DNA from: Planctomycetota bacterium
Lineage (GTDB): Bacteria > Planctomycetota > Phycisphaerae > WQYP01
Direction: 5' to 3'
DNA length: 39,439 nucleotides
NCBI GenBank assembly: GCA_021831565.1
Contig: JAKBMM010000002.1
Location: 1-39,439, forward strand
This document shows positions 30,983 through 39,439 of the stretch, piece by piece. A model generated the notes under the pieces. The model was not told where the DNA came from. It saw only the letters and a program-made list of their open reading frames with translations, and ran no database searches. Made by a program: the position numbers and the translations under genes. Position 1 is the stretch's first letter. Every line of letters begins with the position of its first letter.

Positions 30983-32326
30983 ATGCCTAAAAACCGACAT
31001 GCCGCCAATCGTTTCAAGAAGTCGCAGACGCTGTTCGCCCGCGCAGTGGGATTAATGCCCGGCGGCGTATCGTCGCCGGTACGCTCCTTCCAAAGCGTGG
31101 GGCTTTCGCCGGTGTTCATCTATTCCGGCGAAGGCGCCTACCTGGTGGACGTGGACTCCAACCGGTACATCGACTACGTCATGAGTTACGGCCCTCTGAT
31201 TCATGGCCATGCCCACCCGGCCATCCAAGCCGCCCTGGCCAAACAAAGCGATCGGGGAACCTCCTTCGGCTGCTGCTGCGAAGAGGAAGTAACGCTGGCG
31301 ACGATGATCGCGGCGGCCATGCCGCACGTGCCCATGGTGCGATTTGTCAACAGCGGCGCCGAGGCGGTGATGAGCGCGATCCGGCTGGCGCGTGGGATTA
31401 CCGGCCGACCGATGATCGCCAAGATCGCCGGAGGCTATCACGGCGCCGTCGATGCGCTGCTCGTGGAAGCGGGAAGCGGAGCGACGACGCACGGTCATCC
31501 GAGCAGCCCGGGAATACCAGAAGCGGTAACGGCGGATACTCTTGTGCTGCCATTTAATGAACCACTGGAGGTCCGGCACGCTTTCCAACAGCACGGCGAA
31601 CGGATCGCCGCCCTCGTGCTGGAGTTGGTGATGGGAAATATCGGCGTCGTGCCGCCGGCGGCGGGCTATTTGCAAGAACTGCGGGAGTTGTGCGACCGCC
31701 ATGGCGTGCTGCTGGTGGCGGACGAAGTAATGACGGGATTCCGCGTGGCCCGCGGAGGCGCACAGGAACGACTCAACGTCCGGCCGGACATAACCTGCCT
31801 GGGCAAGATCATCGGCGGCGGTCTACCCGTGGGCGCTTTCGGCGGCCGCAGAGAGTTCATGAATCATATTTCACCGGCTGGTCCGGTGTATCAGGCCGGT
31901 ACACTTTCCGGCAACCCGCTGGCGATGGCGGCGGGAATCGCCGCGCTGCGGTTGCTGGAGACGGCGGAACCGTACCAGCGGCTTGAATCGCTCGGGCAAC
32001 GCTTGCAGAGCGGTTTGGAGGAGGTGGCCCGGAAGGCCGGCGTGGCGCTGGTGGTGCAACGTTGTGGCGGCATGATCACGCCATTTTTCCCACCGGCGGC
32101 AAAAGGCGCCGGCGCTTTTTCCGTTCGAAATTATGCCGATGCGCTGCGCTGCGATACCCGGGCTTTCGCGTTATTTTTCAAGGCGATGCTGGAGTCGGGC
32201 GTCATGATTCCGCCCTCGCAATTTGAGGCGTGGTTCCTAAGCTTGGCGCATACGCCGGCGGACATCGATGCGACCATAGACAAGGCCGCCGCGGCGCTGG
32301 CGGCGGTCGCGGCGGCACGGGGTTGA
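30983..32326 (+). CDS. hemL: glutamate-1-semialdehyde 2,1-aminomutase
   Basis: HemL moves the amino group of glutamate-1-semialdehyde to give 5-aminolevulinate, the first dedicated tetrapyrrole precursor of the C5 route, which also feeds the heme needed by the cytochromes at 9051-11266. The 447-residue class III aminotransferase shows MPGGVSSPVRSF near 24, RFVNSGAEAVMSAIRLAR near 118, VADEVMTGFRVARGG near 250 and the PLP lysine Lys275 in CLGKIIGGGLPVGAFGG. The ATG at 30983 fits the family start, although the upstream sequence is a poor ribosome-binding site. A run of three cysteines (SFGCCCEEE near 92) replaces the more usual residues of this loop. Confidence 0.94.
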   Translation: MPKNRHAANRFKKSQTLFARAVGLMPGGVSSPVRSFQSVGLSPVFIYSGEGAYLVDVDSNRYIDYVMSYGPLIHGHAHPAIQAALAKQSDRGTSFGCCCEEEVTLATMIAAAMPHVPMVRFVNSGAEAVMSAIRLARGITGRPMIAKIAGGYHGAVDALLVEAGSGATTHGHPSSPGIPEAVTADTLVLPFNEPLEVRHAFQQHGERIAALVLELVMGNIGVVPPAAGYLQELRELCDRHGVLLVADEVMTGFRVARGGAQERLNVRPDITCLGKIIGGGLPVGAFGGRREFMNHISPAGPVYQAGTLSGNPLAMAAGIAALRLLETAEPYQRLESLGQRLQSGLEEVARKAGVALVVQRCGGMITPFFPPAAKGAGAFSVRNYADALRCDTRAFALFFKAMLESGVMIPPSQFEAWFLSLAHTPADIDATIDKAAAALAAVAAARG

Positions 32327-32411
32327 ATTCCTTATAATCGCGGCTTTTGCCGATTTTTAGGAGCGGAAAACCCCGAATACCTTAAATACCTTAAGGTAAC
32401 TTCGGAGGGGA

Positions 32412-33095
32412 TTATTTTTTCGCCTTGGAGCCATCACCTTGGAACGCCGACGGGCATAGTTCCGCCAAAACACAATGGTTGCAGTCGGGCTTGCGCGCCC
32501 GGCAGACCTGCCGGCCGTGTAAAATCAACAAATGGGAAAAAAGGGTCCACTTGGGCTGGGGAACCAGGGCCAGGAGGCGCTGTTCGATTTTTTCCGGCTG
32601 CGTTCCGATAGCTATCGGGATCAGGCCAAGCCGGCGAGAGAGCCGCCCGACATGCGTATCAACGACAATGCCCACATTTTTGCCGAAAGCATTGCCCAGC
32701 ACCACGTTGGCGGTTTTTCGGCCCACGCCGCGCAGGCCGGTGAGTTCTTCCATGGTATCAGGCACTTTGCCGCCGTGCTTTTGTACGAGCTGACGGGCGG
32801 TCTGTTGGATGGCTTGGGCCTTGACCCGAAAGAATCCGGTGCTCCGGATGATTTTTTCAATATCGCCGATAGCGGCGGCGGCCAGCGCCGCGGCGTCGGG
32901 AAAGCGGGCGAAAAGAAGAGGCGTGACCATGTTCACGCGGACATCTGTGCACTGGGCGGAGAGAATGGTCGCCACCAGCAGTTGCAACGGATTGCGGTAC
33001 TCCAGCGCGCAGCGGGCGTCCGGATACAGCGCCGCAAGCCGGTCGATCATATCGGCGGTTCGTTCTTTCCCGCGTTTCAATGTCTCTTTGGCCAT
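32412..33095 (-). CDS. nth: endonuclease III, base-excision repair
   Basis: Nth removes oxidised pyrimidines from DNA and cuts the abasic site. The 227-residue product has the helix-hairpin-helix LRGVGRKTANVV with catalytic Lys127 and the catalytic Asp146 in VVDTHVGRLSRRLGL. The C-terminal iron-sulfur cluster motif C-x6-C-x2-C-x5-C lies at 198-214. The ATG at 33095 is preferred to earlier starts at 33119 and 33161, as it gives a family-like length and follows AGGTGG. One copy of GATAGCTATC lies inside the gene at 32607-32616. It converges on hemL, leaving 85 bases that include a CCTTAAGG palindrome. Confidence 0.96.
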   Translation of the reverse strand: MAKETLKRGKERTADMIDRLAALYPDARCALEYRNPLQLLVATILSAQCTDVRVNMVTPLLFARFPDAAALAAAAIGDIEKIIRSTGFFRVKAQAIQQTARQLVQKHGGKVPDTMEELTGLRGVGRKTANVVLGNAFGKNVGIVVDTHVGRLSRRLGLIPIAIGTQPEKIEQRLLALVPQPKWTLFSHLLILHGRQVCRARKPDCNHCVLAELCPSAFQGDGSKAKK

Positions 33096-33218
33096 CACCG
33101 GTTCCACCTGTATGAGCATGTGTGAAGATAACCACCCGCATCGCACATTTTCGATTTTCAATTACAATGATTCTCTCAGTATGATGGGTAATGTCCCCCA
33201 AGGCAAAAGGAACCCGCG

Positions 33219-34829
33219 GTGCCAAAAATTTATTTTATCAGTTTCCGCAGTTTCGCCGTATCGGCACTGCTGCTCGTAGTTTTTGCAACCGCGCGCCCGC
33301 AAGTGGCGGCGCTCCCGATTCGTCTGTGCATCCAGGCGCGCCGCCAGGTGGCTCGGGCGACCGCGGCGCCGACCGGCAACCGTGTCCTGCTGAAAACCGC
33401 GGCGCTTTTTCGGCTGGGGTTTGAGCCAACAATCAAAGGCGCGCTGGTGCTCGGTTCCCTGCGTTCCACCCGCGACCCGGCGTTGGCGGCGTATTTTTTG
33501 CGGGTAAGCCGTTCCGGGTCTCCCGAACTGCAGCTCACGGGAATGATGGATGCGAATTATGTGAGCGGAAATCCAAAGTTCATCCATGTGAATCAACTTT
33601 TGAGCAACCCCTTGCCCAACCTTATTTCTCCGTCCCTGGCGCTGCTGATCGAATTCGGGCACATCCGCGACGCCCAGCTTGAAAAAATCGTCCATACCGC
33701 CCCGCAGCCGGCCCAACGGCTGATGGCGGCGGCGCAGTTGGTCAACCGGGGCGAATCGACGAAGGTGGACGAGGTGATCGGTGAACTGCTGGCCAGTGAA
33801 AATCCGGCGGTTCGCTACTATGCCGCCATGAGTCTGATGCAGTCGCCGAACCCCAAGACCCGCCTTCGCGGGATGACGGTGCTCACCGCGCTGGCGGCTT
33901 CCCATTCGCCCCGGCTGCGGGATATCAAAAGGTCCCTTCTGGAGCGGGTCGCGGCGCAAAAAATAATTCCCGCCCTGCCCTGGGTGCGGCGCATCGCGCT
34001 GGACCGGAAAGCCTCGGCGACCACGCGGAGGCGGGCGGTGGAAACATTGCTGCTCCTGGGCGATCCATCCGGCCCGGCTTTGCTGGCACGGCGGATTGCA
34101 CACGCCCGCGGAACGATGGATCGCATTGAGTTGGGCTTTCTGGCGATGCGGTTCGGCCGGCGGCTCAACCCGCCGGAGGTGGCGCCGCTGGCCGCAACCG
34201 ATTCGCCGCTGCTGCGCGGAATCGCCCGCGCCGCATTGGCCGCGGTCAAAGGCCGGGATTTCTTGTCCCGGGTACTCCAACTTGTTCGGCAGGGTCAGCC
34301 GATATTTCTCAACTGGTTGTTGAACTACAGCGCCCAGCCCAAGGCCAGGCACAGGCGGCAACTTCTGGCGGCGTTGGTGCGTTACGCGACCATTGTGAAC
34401 TCACAACGCGGCATGGATTACCTGCGCGCCGTGGCGGCGGCCACCCTCATCGCCAACGCGGATACGCCGGCGGATCGGCGCACGCTGGAAGGATTCTTGA
34501 AATCGGTTAATCCCGGCGTGACGGAGGCGGCGTTGGCGGGCATGTTGCGGAGTAAAAAAGATGATTTTGCTCCGCTGGTTGCGCCGCTGCTCCCGCAACT
34601 GTACAAGAATCGCGACCATCGCATTGGCCAGTTCGCCGCCATGGTTCTGGGGCGGCAGGGCGATCGCGCGGCGATGCCGGAACTGCGCCGCATCGTGCTC
34701 CATGACAATCGCCGCAGTGCCGGCTTTCGGGCCGTTGCCGGCTGGTATTACGTGAAGATGGCCGGAGCGGAAAAACAGTTGCTGGATTCGTTGCACGCGC
34801 CGCCGCCGACAACCGCCCCGCAGAGCTAA
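33219..34829 (+). CDS. exported protein with HEAT-like helical repeats
   Basis: A 536-residue protein with an N-terminal signal peptide (hydrophobic run SFAVSALLLVVFATA, residues 11-25) followed by a long alpha-helical solenoid. Repeated short helices such as NPAVRYYAAMSLMQSPNP, SPLLRGIARAALAAV and HRIGQFAAMVLGRQGD have the pattern of HEAT or PBS-lyase-type repeats, which bind proteins rather than catalyse. The C-terminus is Pro-rich. The GTG at 33219 has AAAGGA eight bases upstream. A TACAAT at 33163-33168 may be its -10 box. I do not recognise a specific function. It is divergent from nth, and its stop is 61 bases before the EF-G paralogue. Confidence 0.75.
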   Translation: MPKIYFISFRSFAVSALLLVVFATARPQVAALPIRLCIQARRQVARATAAPTGNRVLLKTAALFRLGFEPTIKGALVLGSLRSTRDPALAAYFLRVSRSGSPELQLTGMMDANYVSGNPKFIHVNQLLSNPLPNLISPSLALLIEFGHIRDAQLEKIVHTAPQPAQRLMAAAQLVNRGESTKVDEVIGELLASENPAVRYYAAMSLMQSPNPKTRLRGMTVLTALAASHSPRLRDIKRSLLERVAAQKIIPALPWVRRIALDRKASATTRRRAVETLLLLGDPSGPALLARRIAHARGTMDRIELGFLAMRFGRRLNPPEVAPLAATDSPLLRGIARAALAAVKGRDFLSRVLQLVRQGQPIFLNWLLNYSAQPKARHRRQLLAALVRYATIVNSQRGMDYLRAVAAATLIANADTPADRRTLEGFLKSVNPGVTEAALAGMLRSKKDDFAPLVAPLLPQLYKNRDHRIGQFAAMVLGRQGDRAAMPELRRIVLHDNRRSAGFRAVAGWYYVKMAGAEKQLLDSLHAPPPTTAPQS

Positions 34830-34890
34830 GAACCGTAACTCATGCTCCATTCTGCTACAATGCGGCGGTTAAATTTCAGGAGCAACGATC

Positions 34891-36951
34891 ATGGTGGAAT
34901 CGCGTTCCTTCAAGCCCGAAGAAATTCGCAACGTGGTGCTGCTCGGCCACGCCGCCGCCGGCAAGACCACCTTGGCTGAAGCCATCGCCCTTCGCGGCGG
35001 AGTCATTACGCGCATGGGATCCGTCCAGGACGCCAACACCATTTCCGATTTTGAGCCGGAAGCCCGTTTGCATAAACACTCCACGAATTCAGTTCTGCTG
35101 TTCGCCCATCATCAAGGGTGTGAAATGAATCTTATCGATACGCCCGGCTACCCGGATTTTGTCGGCCAGGCGCTGGCGGCGCTGCCGGCGGTGGAGACCG
35201 CACTGATCGTCGTCAATGCCCAGCAGGGAATCGAATTCAACACGCGGCGACTCTACCATGCCGCCGGCGAAATGGGTCTGGCGCGGATGATCGTTATCAA
35301 TAAGATTGACCAGCCCTGCGACCTGCCCGGGCTGGTGGAGCAACTCAAAAGCAGCTTCGGGCCGGAATTGCACTGCATCAACCTGCCCTGCCGCAATGCC
35401 TCCGACATCATCGATTGTTTCGATCATGAGGCGGGCGAGGCGGACTTCGGTGACGTGCGCGAAATTCACCGCGAAATGGTCGAATCCGTCGTGGAGGTCG
35501 ATGACCGGGAAATGGAGAAATATCTTTCCGGGGAAAAAATCGATCTGGAGGAACTGCGCCGCTATTTCATACGGGCCATGAACGCCGGACACGTGGTGCC
35601 CATTCTCTTCACTTCCGCCAGGACCCAGGCCGGCGTGGACGATCTCTTGCACATACTCGCCACCGATATTCCCTCGCCCGCGACGGGGCGCCCCAAACGG
35701 TTTTATAAGGGCCGAGGCTCGGACACCGGTGAAAGCCGGCCGGTGGTGGAATTCTTCGCCGACGCCGAGGCGCCCCTGCTGGCGCACGTGTTCAAGGTGA
35801 CCAGCGATCCCTATGTAGGCAAATTGTGCATGTTGCGCATCGTGCGGGGGAAACTCGATCCCACCACGGCTTTTGTCTACGGCGCCGAGAAGAAGTCGCA
35901 TCGGGCCGGCCACATTCTGAAGGTGGAAGGTCGCGAGCACCCGGAAACTCCGGTGGCGTACGCCGGCGACATTGTGGCCGTGGCCAAACTCGAAGATATG
36001 CGTGTCGACCAGATTATTCATGCTCCCGCGGTCGATGAAGATATACACCCGATTCCGCCGCGTTATCCCACGCCCATGTTTTCGATGGCGGTGGCGCCCA
36101 AGTCGCGCGGCGATGAAGTGAAAATTTCATCCGCGCTGCACAAGCTTACCGAGGAAGATCCCACATTTTGCGTATCGCACGATCCGCAAACGCATGAGCT
36201 GATTATCCACGGCCTGGGTGATCTGCACCTGCGGGTGATGCTGGAGAAAATGAAAAGCCGCTTCAACCTGGAGGTGGTGGCGCGGCCGCCGCGCATCGCC
36301 TACCGCGAAACGATCACCGCGCGGGCGGAAGGGCATTACCGCCACAAAAAGCAGACCGGCGGCGCCGGCCAGTTCGGCGAAGTATTTCTGCGGATCGAAC
36401 CGCTCGAACGCGGGCAGGGGTTTGAATTCGTCAACGAGGTTTTCGGCGGCGCGATACCCTCCCAGTACATCAGCTCGGTGGAGAAAGGCATTCATGACGC
36501 CATTGAGCAGGGGCCGATCGGCGGTTACCCCGTGCAGGACATACGGGTGATTATCACCGACGGCAAGAGCCATCCCGTTGATTCCAAGGATATCGCGTTC
36601 CGCATCGCCGGCAAATACGCCTTCCGTGACGCCATGATGAAGGCCCGGCCGATACTGCTCGAACCCATCGTGTCTCTGGAGGTGGCGGTTCCCGAGGCGC
36701 ACCTGGGCGCCGTGACCAGCGATCTCAACGGAAAACGCGGGCGCATCACCGGCACCGACCTGCTGCCCGGCTCTACGGCGGCGGTACGGGCCACGGCGCC
36801 GCTTTCCGAACTGACCCAATACGACAGCCAATTGCGCAGCGCCACCGGCGGTCTGGGCAGCTTCGTGATGGAATTCGCCCACTACGACATGGTTCCCGCG
36901 GCACTGCAGGCGAAAATTGCCGCGCAATACAAGCCGCCGGCGGAAGAGTAG
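34891..36951 (+). CDS. elongation factor G-like GTPase (paralogue)
   Basis: A 686-residue translational GTPase with the full EF-G domain order. The G1 loop is GHAAAGKTT (19-27) rather than GHVDAGKT, and G3 is DTPGYPDF (83-90), in which the usual catalytic His of DTPGH is Tyr87. G4 NKID and G5 TSA are present, and the C-terminal domains (GLGDLHLRVMLEKM, GGAGQFGEV, PIVSLEVAVPEAHLG) are intact. These changes mark the EF-G-like paralogue group rather than the main elongation factor, so a role in ribosome recycling or stress, or an unknown one, is possible. CAGGAG lies eight bases before ATG 34891, and TACAAT at 34856-34861 may be a -10 box. Confidence 0.9.
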   Translation: MVESRSFKPEEIRNVVLLGHAAAGKTTLAEAIALRGGVITRMGSVQDANTISDFEPEARLHKHSTNSVLLFAHHQGCEMNLIDTPGYPDFVGQALAALPAVETALIVVNAQQGIEFNTRRLYHAAGEMGLARMIVINKIDQPCDLPGLVEQLKSSFGPELHCINLPCRNASDIIDCFDHEAGEADFGDVREIHREMVESVVEVDDREMEKYLSGEKIDLEELRRYFIRAMNAGHVVPILFTSARTQAGVDDLLHILATDIPSPATGRPKRFYKGRGSDTGESRPVVEFFADAEAPLLAHVFKVTSDPYVGKLCMLRIVRGKLDPTTAFVYGAEKKSHRAGHILKVEGREHPETPVAYAGDIVAVAKLEDMRVDQIIHAPAVDEDIHPIPPRYPTPMFSMAVAPKSRGDEVKISSALHKLTEEDPTFCVSHDPQTHELIIHGLGDLHLRVMLEKMKSRFNLEVVARPPRIAYRETITARAEGHYRHKKQTGGAGQFGEVFLRIEPLERGQGFEFVNEVFGGAIPSQYISSVEKGIHDAIEQGPIGGYPVQDIRVIITDGKSHPVDSKDIAFRIAGKYAFRDAMMKARPILLEPIVSLEVAVPEAHLGAVTSDLNGKRGRITGTDLLPGSTAAVRATAPLSELTQYDSQLRSATGGLGSFVMEFAHYDMVPAALQAKIAAQYKPPAEE

Positions 36952-36959
36952 CGGTACGC

Positions 36960-38369
36960 TTAGCGCAGCTTTTCCACGCGGGCAATCAGTTCGCGGGCGG
37001 CCGGCTCATCCGCGGCTTCCGCAATTACGCGGGCGATCGGTTCGGTATTGCTGGGTCGAACGTGCACCCAGCCGTGGGGCCAGTCGATGCGCACGCCGTC
37101 CTGCATATCCATTTTCTGATCGGCGAATTCCGTTTTAACTTTTTCCACCAGCGCCGCGGCCTGGCCGTGCGTGGCGGCGAATTTCGTTTTGATCATCGCG
37201 TAGGCGGGAAGCTCGCCGACCAGTTGGCTGACGGTTTTTCGCGTACGGGTCATCAATTCCAGGATCATAGCCATGGCGATGAGCGAATCGCGCACCGGTC
37301 CGATCCGCGGATCGATCACGCCGCCATTGCCCTCGCCGCCGAGGATCGCGCCGGTTTGGAGCATTTTACCCGCGACGTTGGCTTCCCCGACCGGCGTGCG
37401 CACCACGGAGCAACCGAAACGGGCGGCGATATCATCGATCATCCGGCTGGTGGATAGATTGCACACCACAACGCCGGATTGGCCCGTCCCACCGGCTCTC
37501 GGCAACGGAAGCTGCGACAGGCGGTTGCGCGCTGCCAGGGCCAACGTATATTCTTCGCCGATGTAGCGGCCGGTTTCATCAACCACGGCCAGGCGGTCGG
37601 CGTCCGGATCCTGGGCGAAACCAACGGCGGCCTTTTTCCGCTCCACCACGGCGCCCAGGCCGGCCAGGTTCTCCCGCGTCGGCTCGGGCGCGTGGGCGAA
37701 TTGGCCCGTCGCTTCGCTGTTAATATGCACGAGTTCCACGCCCAGTTTGCCCAGCAGCATGGGAGAGGCGATGCACCCGGCGCCGTTGATGCTGTCCAAT
37801 ACGACGCGGTGGCGTTGCGCTGCGATTGGCCGGGCGTCCACATGTTGGAGTACGCATTGCACGTGATGGGCGTGAGCGCGGCTCTCGGAGCGTAGCGTTC
37901 CGATTCGGCCCGGCTGGCTCGGCCGCCAATCGCCGGCGGCGTAAATACTTTTTAGCCGCTCGATGGCGGAGGCGGGAAAGGCGATGCCGTCGTGCCGGAG
38001 GAATTTCAAGCCGTTGTATTCGGGCGGATTGTGCGATGCGGTGACAACAATGGCTCCATCCACGGCGAGAAATCGCCCCATCAAGGCGATGCTGGGGGTG
38101 GCGGCTACGCCCAGGTCGCTCACTTCCACGCCCATGCCCAGCAGTCCCGCCGCCAGGGCGGATTGAATCATCGGGCCGGAGAGACGCGAATCGCGGCCCA
38201 CAGCTACACGCCAAGGCCTTTGCGTCCCGTCGCCCCGCAGTTCGATGAGCATTTTTCCAAATGAACGACCGAAGCGCAGCGCCACTTCCGGCGTAAGCGC
38301 CTCGCCGACGATTCCGCGAACACCGGAAACACTCACGATCAGTTGGGTGTTATCTTTAGTGTTATCCAT
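36960..38369 (-). CDS. phosphoglucosamine mutase / phosphohexomutase
   Basis: A 469-residue alpha-D-phosphohexomutase. The phosphoserine loop VVTASHNPPEYNG has the active Ser near 112. The metal loop is DPDADRLAVVDE near 262, the sugar-recognition loop GEGNGGV near 360, and the phosphate-binding loop RPSNTEP near 445. Sequence and length are like the GlmM branch (glucosamine-6-phosphate to glucosamine-1-phosphate for UDP-GlcNAc), but phosphomannomutase or phosphoglucomutase cannot be excluded. An ATG at 38396 is an alternative start; neither has a clear ribosome-binding site. It converges on the EF-G-like gene with eight bases between the stops. Confidence 0.9.
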   Translation of the reverse strand: MDNTKDNTQLIVSVSGVRGIVGEALTPEVALRFGRSFGKMLIELRGDGTQRPWRVAVGRDSRLSGPMIQSALAAGLLGMGVEVSDLGVAATPSIALMGRFLAVDGAIVVTASHNPPEYNGLKFLRHDGIAFPASAIERLKSIYAAGDWRPSQPGRIGTLRSESRAHAHHVQCVLQHVDARPIAAQRHRVVLDSINGAGCIASPMLLGKLGVELVHINSEATGQFAHAPEPTRENLAGLGAVVERKKAAVGFAQDPDADRLAVVDETGRYIGEEYTLALAARNRLSQLPLPRAGGTGQSGVVVCNLSTSRMIDDIAARFGCSVVRTPVGEANVAGKMLQTGAILGGEGNGGVIDPRIGPVRDSLIAMAMILELMTRTRKTVSQLVGELPAYAMIKTKFAATHGQAAALVEKVKTEFADQKMDMQDGVRIDWPHGWVHVRPSNTEPIARVIAEAADEPAARELIARVEKLR

Positions 38370-38429
38370 GGTAGATGCAGGATACCCGCGGGTCATTGGG
38401 GCGCAAAGAGCCGCAACAGTAGCGCCGCA

Positions 38430-39179
38430 TCAGTACGTTTGATAAGCCGAATTATCAGGAGAAAGAAAGCCGGTGCCGGGTCCCACGTAAGCCGGGTAAG
38501 GTGCGGTTTGTGTGTAGCACTGTTTTTGCGTGGCGGCATGGCCGTCGCAATAGGCGACGTTGGTGGCGCCAAGATGGCGAAAGGCCTGGGTGCCGGCGGC
38601 GCGTTCGGCGGGAGAGACGGCATCGCCATTTGGCGGAATTGGAGTAAGTAGATCCGGCGCCCGCATGAAATAATTGATCCCGCCGGAATAGCCGCCGTCG
38701 CCAAACAAGGCGCATCGGGCGGGATCTTGAACCTGCGCGGTCGTCGCCGGCGCCGGATGGTACTCCAATGCCCCATGGCCGATGTAACTGGTGTTGTAGT
38801 TGTAACCCAGCACGATCTGGCCGGGAGCCGGTGTTTGATTCACGGCCGGGCAGACCAGTACCCGCAGGTTGGTCTGACCCATCCAGAGGATTCCCGGCTG
38901 GTCGGTCCACGTATTTGTTTGGGTGTCGCGAACCCTATCGATCGCCCAAGACGGATTGCCGAAACCGTAGTAGGCGGGCGGATAGAAGCCTTCATAGACG
39001 GCGGTATAGCGCGCGGCGGCCATGCCGAGCTGGCGGAGATTGCTCAGGCAGACCACTGTTTGGGCCTCCTGCCGAGCGATGACCAGCGTCGGCAACAGCA
39101 GGGCGATCAGCACGGCAATGGCCGCGATCACCACCAGCAATTCAACCAGCGTAAAACCATGTGCGAATCGATGGTTCAA
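38430..39179 (-). CDS. type II/IV prepilin-like protein with H-x9-DG motif
   Basis: A 249-residue pseudopilin-like protein. The class III signal GFTLVELLVVIAAIAVLIAL follows a short basic leader; cleavage is expected between Gly8 and Phe9 with Glu at +5. The C-terminus contains RHLGATNVAYCDG, an exact H-x9-DG motif found in planctomycete and verrucomicrobial prepilins. The start is TTG 39179, which overlaps the stop of the upstream PEP-CTERM gene (TTGA), so translation is probably coupled. GGGGTG lies just upstream. It may form part of a secretion or fibre apparatus; substrate and assembly genes are outside the window. Confidence 0.85.
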   Translation of the reverse strand: MNHRFAHGFTLVELLVVIAAIAVLIALLLPTLVIARQEAQTVVCLSNLRQLGMAAARYTAVYEGFYPPAYYGFGNPSWAIDRVRDTQTNTWTDQPGILWMGQTNLRVLVCPAVNQTPAPGQIVLGYNYNTSYIGHGALEYHPAPATTAQVQDPARCALFGDGGYSGGINYFMRAPDLLTPIPPNGDAVSPAERAAGTQAFRHLGATNVAYCDGHAATQKQCYTQTAPYPAYVGPGTGFLSPDNSAYQTY

Positions 39180-39439
39180 TGTTCACCCCGCCGCAACGCC
39201 GGGCGGAAACGCCGCCGCACCAACAGCGCCAGTCCGCCCACGGCCAGCAGGCTCAAACTCGCCGGTTCGGGAACGACGCCGACCACCGCCTGGACGTACA
39301 TTGGATTGGACGCCCCGGATGGAACCACAAACGCAATTTGTGTCACGTCTCCCAGGCCGGTATTGGAGAGATTAAACCAATCACCGCCGGCGGACCCGGC
39401 AAGCGTTGCCATCACCTGACTGTAATCCTCACCGTTAAA
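39176..39439 (-). CDS. PEP-CTERM sorting-domain protein (5' end missing)
   Basis: The frame is open to the window edge and gives the last 87 residues of a larger protein. The visible part starts with a beta-rich stretch (DWFNLSNTGLGDVTQIAF). It ends with a textbook PEP-CTERM signal: VPEPASLSLLAVGGLAL, one membrane span and an Arg-rich tail RRRFRP. Such proteins are exported and then cut and anchored or released by an exosortase, often with exopolysaccharide. The upstream part, and so the function, is not visible. It is translationally coupled to the prepilin gene by TTGA. Confidence 0.85.
   Translation of the reverse strand, partial: FNGEDYSQVMATLAGSAGGDWFNLSNTGLGDVTQIAFVVPSGASNPMYVQAVVGVVPEPASLSLLAVGGLALLVRRRFRPALRRGEH

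Noticed and set aside
30116-31000. 294-codon minus-strand frame across the ycfL-like gene
   Set aside because: It overlaps the plus-strand promoter, lipobox and DUF1425-like body and lacks any family signal.
33162-34361. 399-codon minus-strand frame opposite the HEAT-like protein
   Set aside because: The plus frame has a signal peptide, ribosome-binding site and regular helical repeats; the minus frame has Arg/Gln-rich shadow composition.

Overview
The window looks like a chromosomal segment of a GC-rich, Gram-negative planctomycete, most likely of the Phycisphaerae or a relative. This is inferred from a PEP-CTERM protein coupled to a type IV-like prepilin with the H-x9-DG C-terminal motif, an MqnD of the futalosine menaquinone route, many outer-membrane-type lipoproteins, and a planctomycete-like mix of housekeeping genes. 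There is no 16S rRNA, so the phylum is an inference.

Layout. 157-6321 (+): pgk, rpe, fabI, a Sua5-type tRNA threonylcarbamoyl-AMP synthase, alr and a D-2-hydroxyacid dehydrogenase, tightly packed behind a recognisable promoter. 6328-8877 (-): priA. 9051-11266 (-): a three-gene unit of monoheme cytochrome c, coiled-coil porin and monoheme cytochrome lipoprotein, with a perfect LacI-type palindrome at its presumed start of transcription. 11531-12380: a very small island beside tRNA-Pro, bounded by a copy of the tRNA 3' end plus terminator, and holding a broken DUF4160 gene with its DUF2442 partner. 12722-16397 (-): metallophosphoesterase, yidC, mqnD. 16809-19529 (+): a Tat-exported family 31 glycoside hydrolase flanked by a 31-bp imperfect direct repeat. 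19671-23503 (-): ligA, a cardiolipin-synthase-like protein and ndk. 23669-25861 (+): a TMTC-like membrane protein with TPRs. 25901-26755 (-): accD. 26921-27114: a 194-bp MITE-like element with perfect 22-bp inverted ends and a 9-bp target duplication. 27282-30757: a lipoprotein cluster (COG3014-type TPR protein, two LpoB paralogues, and a divergent YcfL/DUF1425 protein). 30983-38396: hemL, nth, a HEAT-like exported protein, an EF-G paralogue and a phosphohexomutase. 38430-39439 (-): the prepilin and the truncated end of a PEP-CTERM protein.

Most genes are ordinary housekeeping functions. The accessory interest lies in the cytochrome-porin unit with its operator, the tRNA-Pro micro-island, the MITE, the LpoB/YcfL/COG3014 cluster, and a 14-base palindromic word (TCCCGATAGCTATC) that occurs three times. 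I see no CRISPR array, phage, complete insertion sequence or rRNA.
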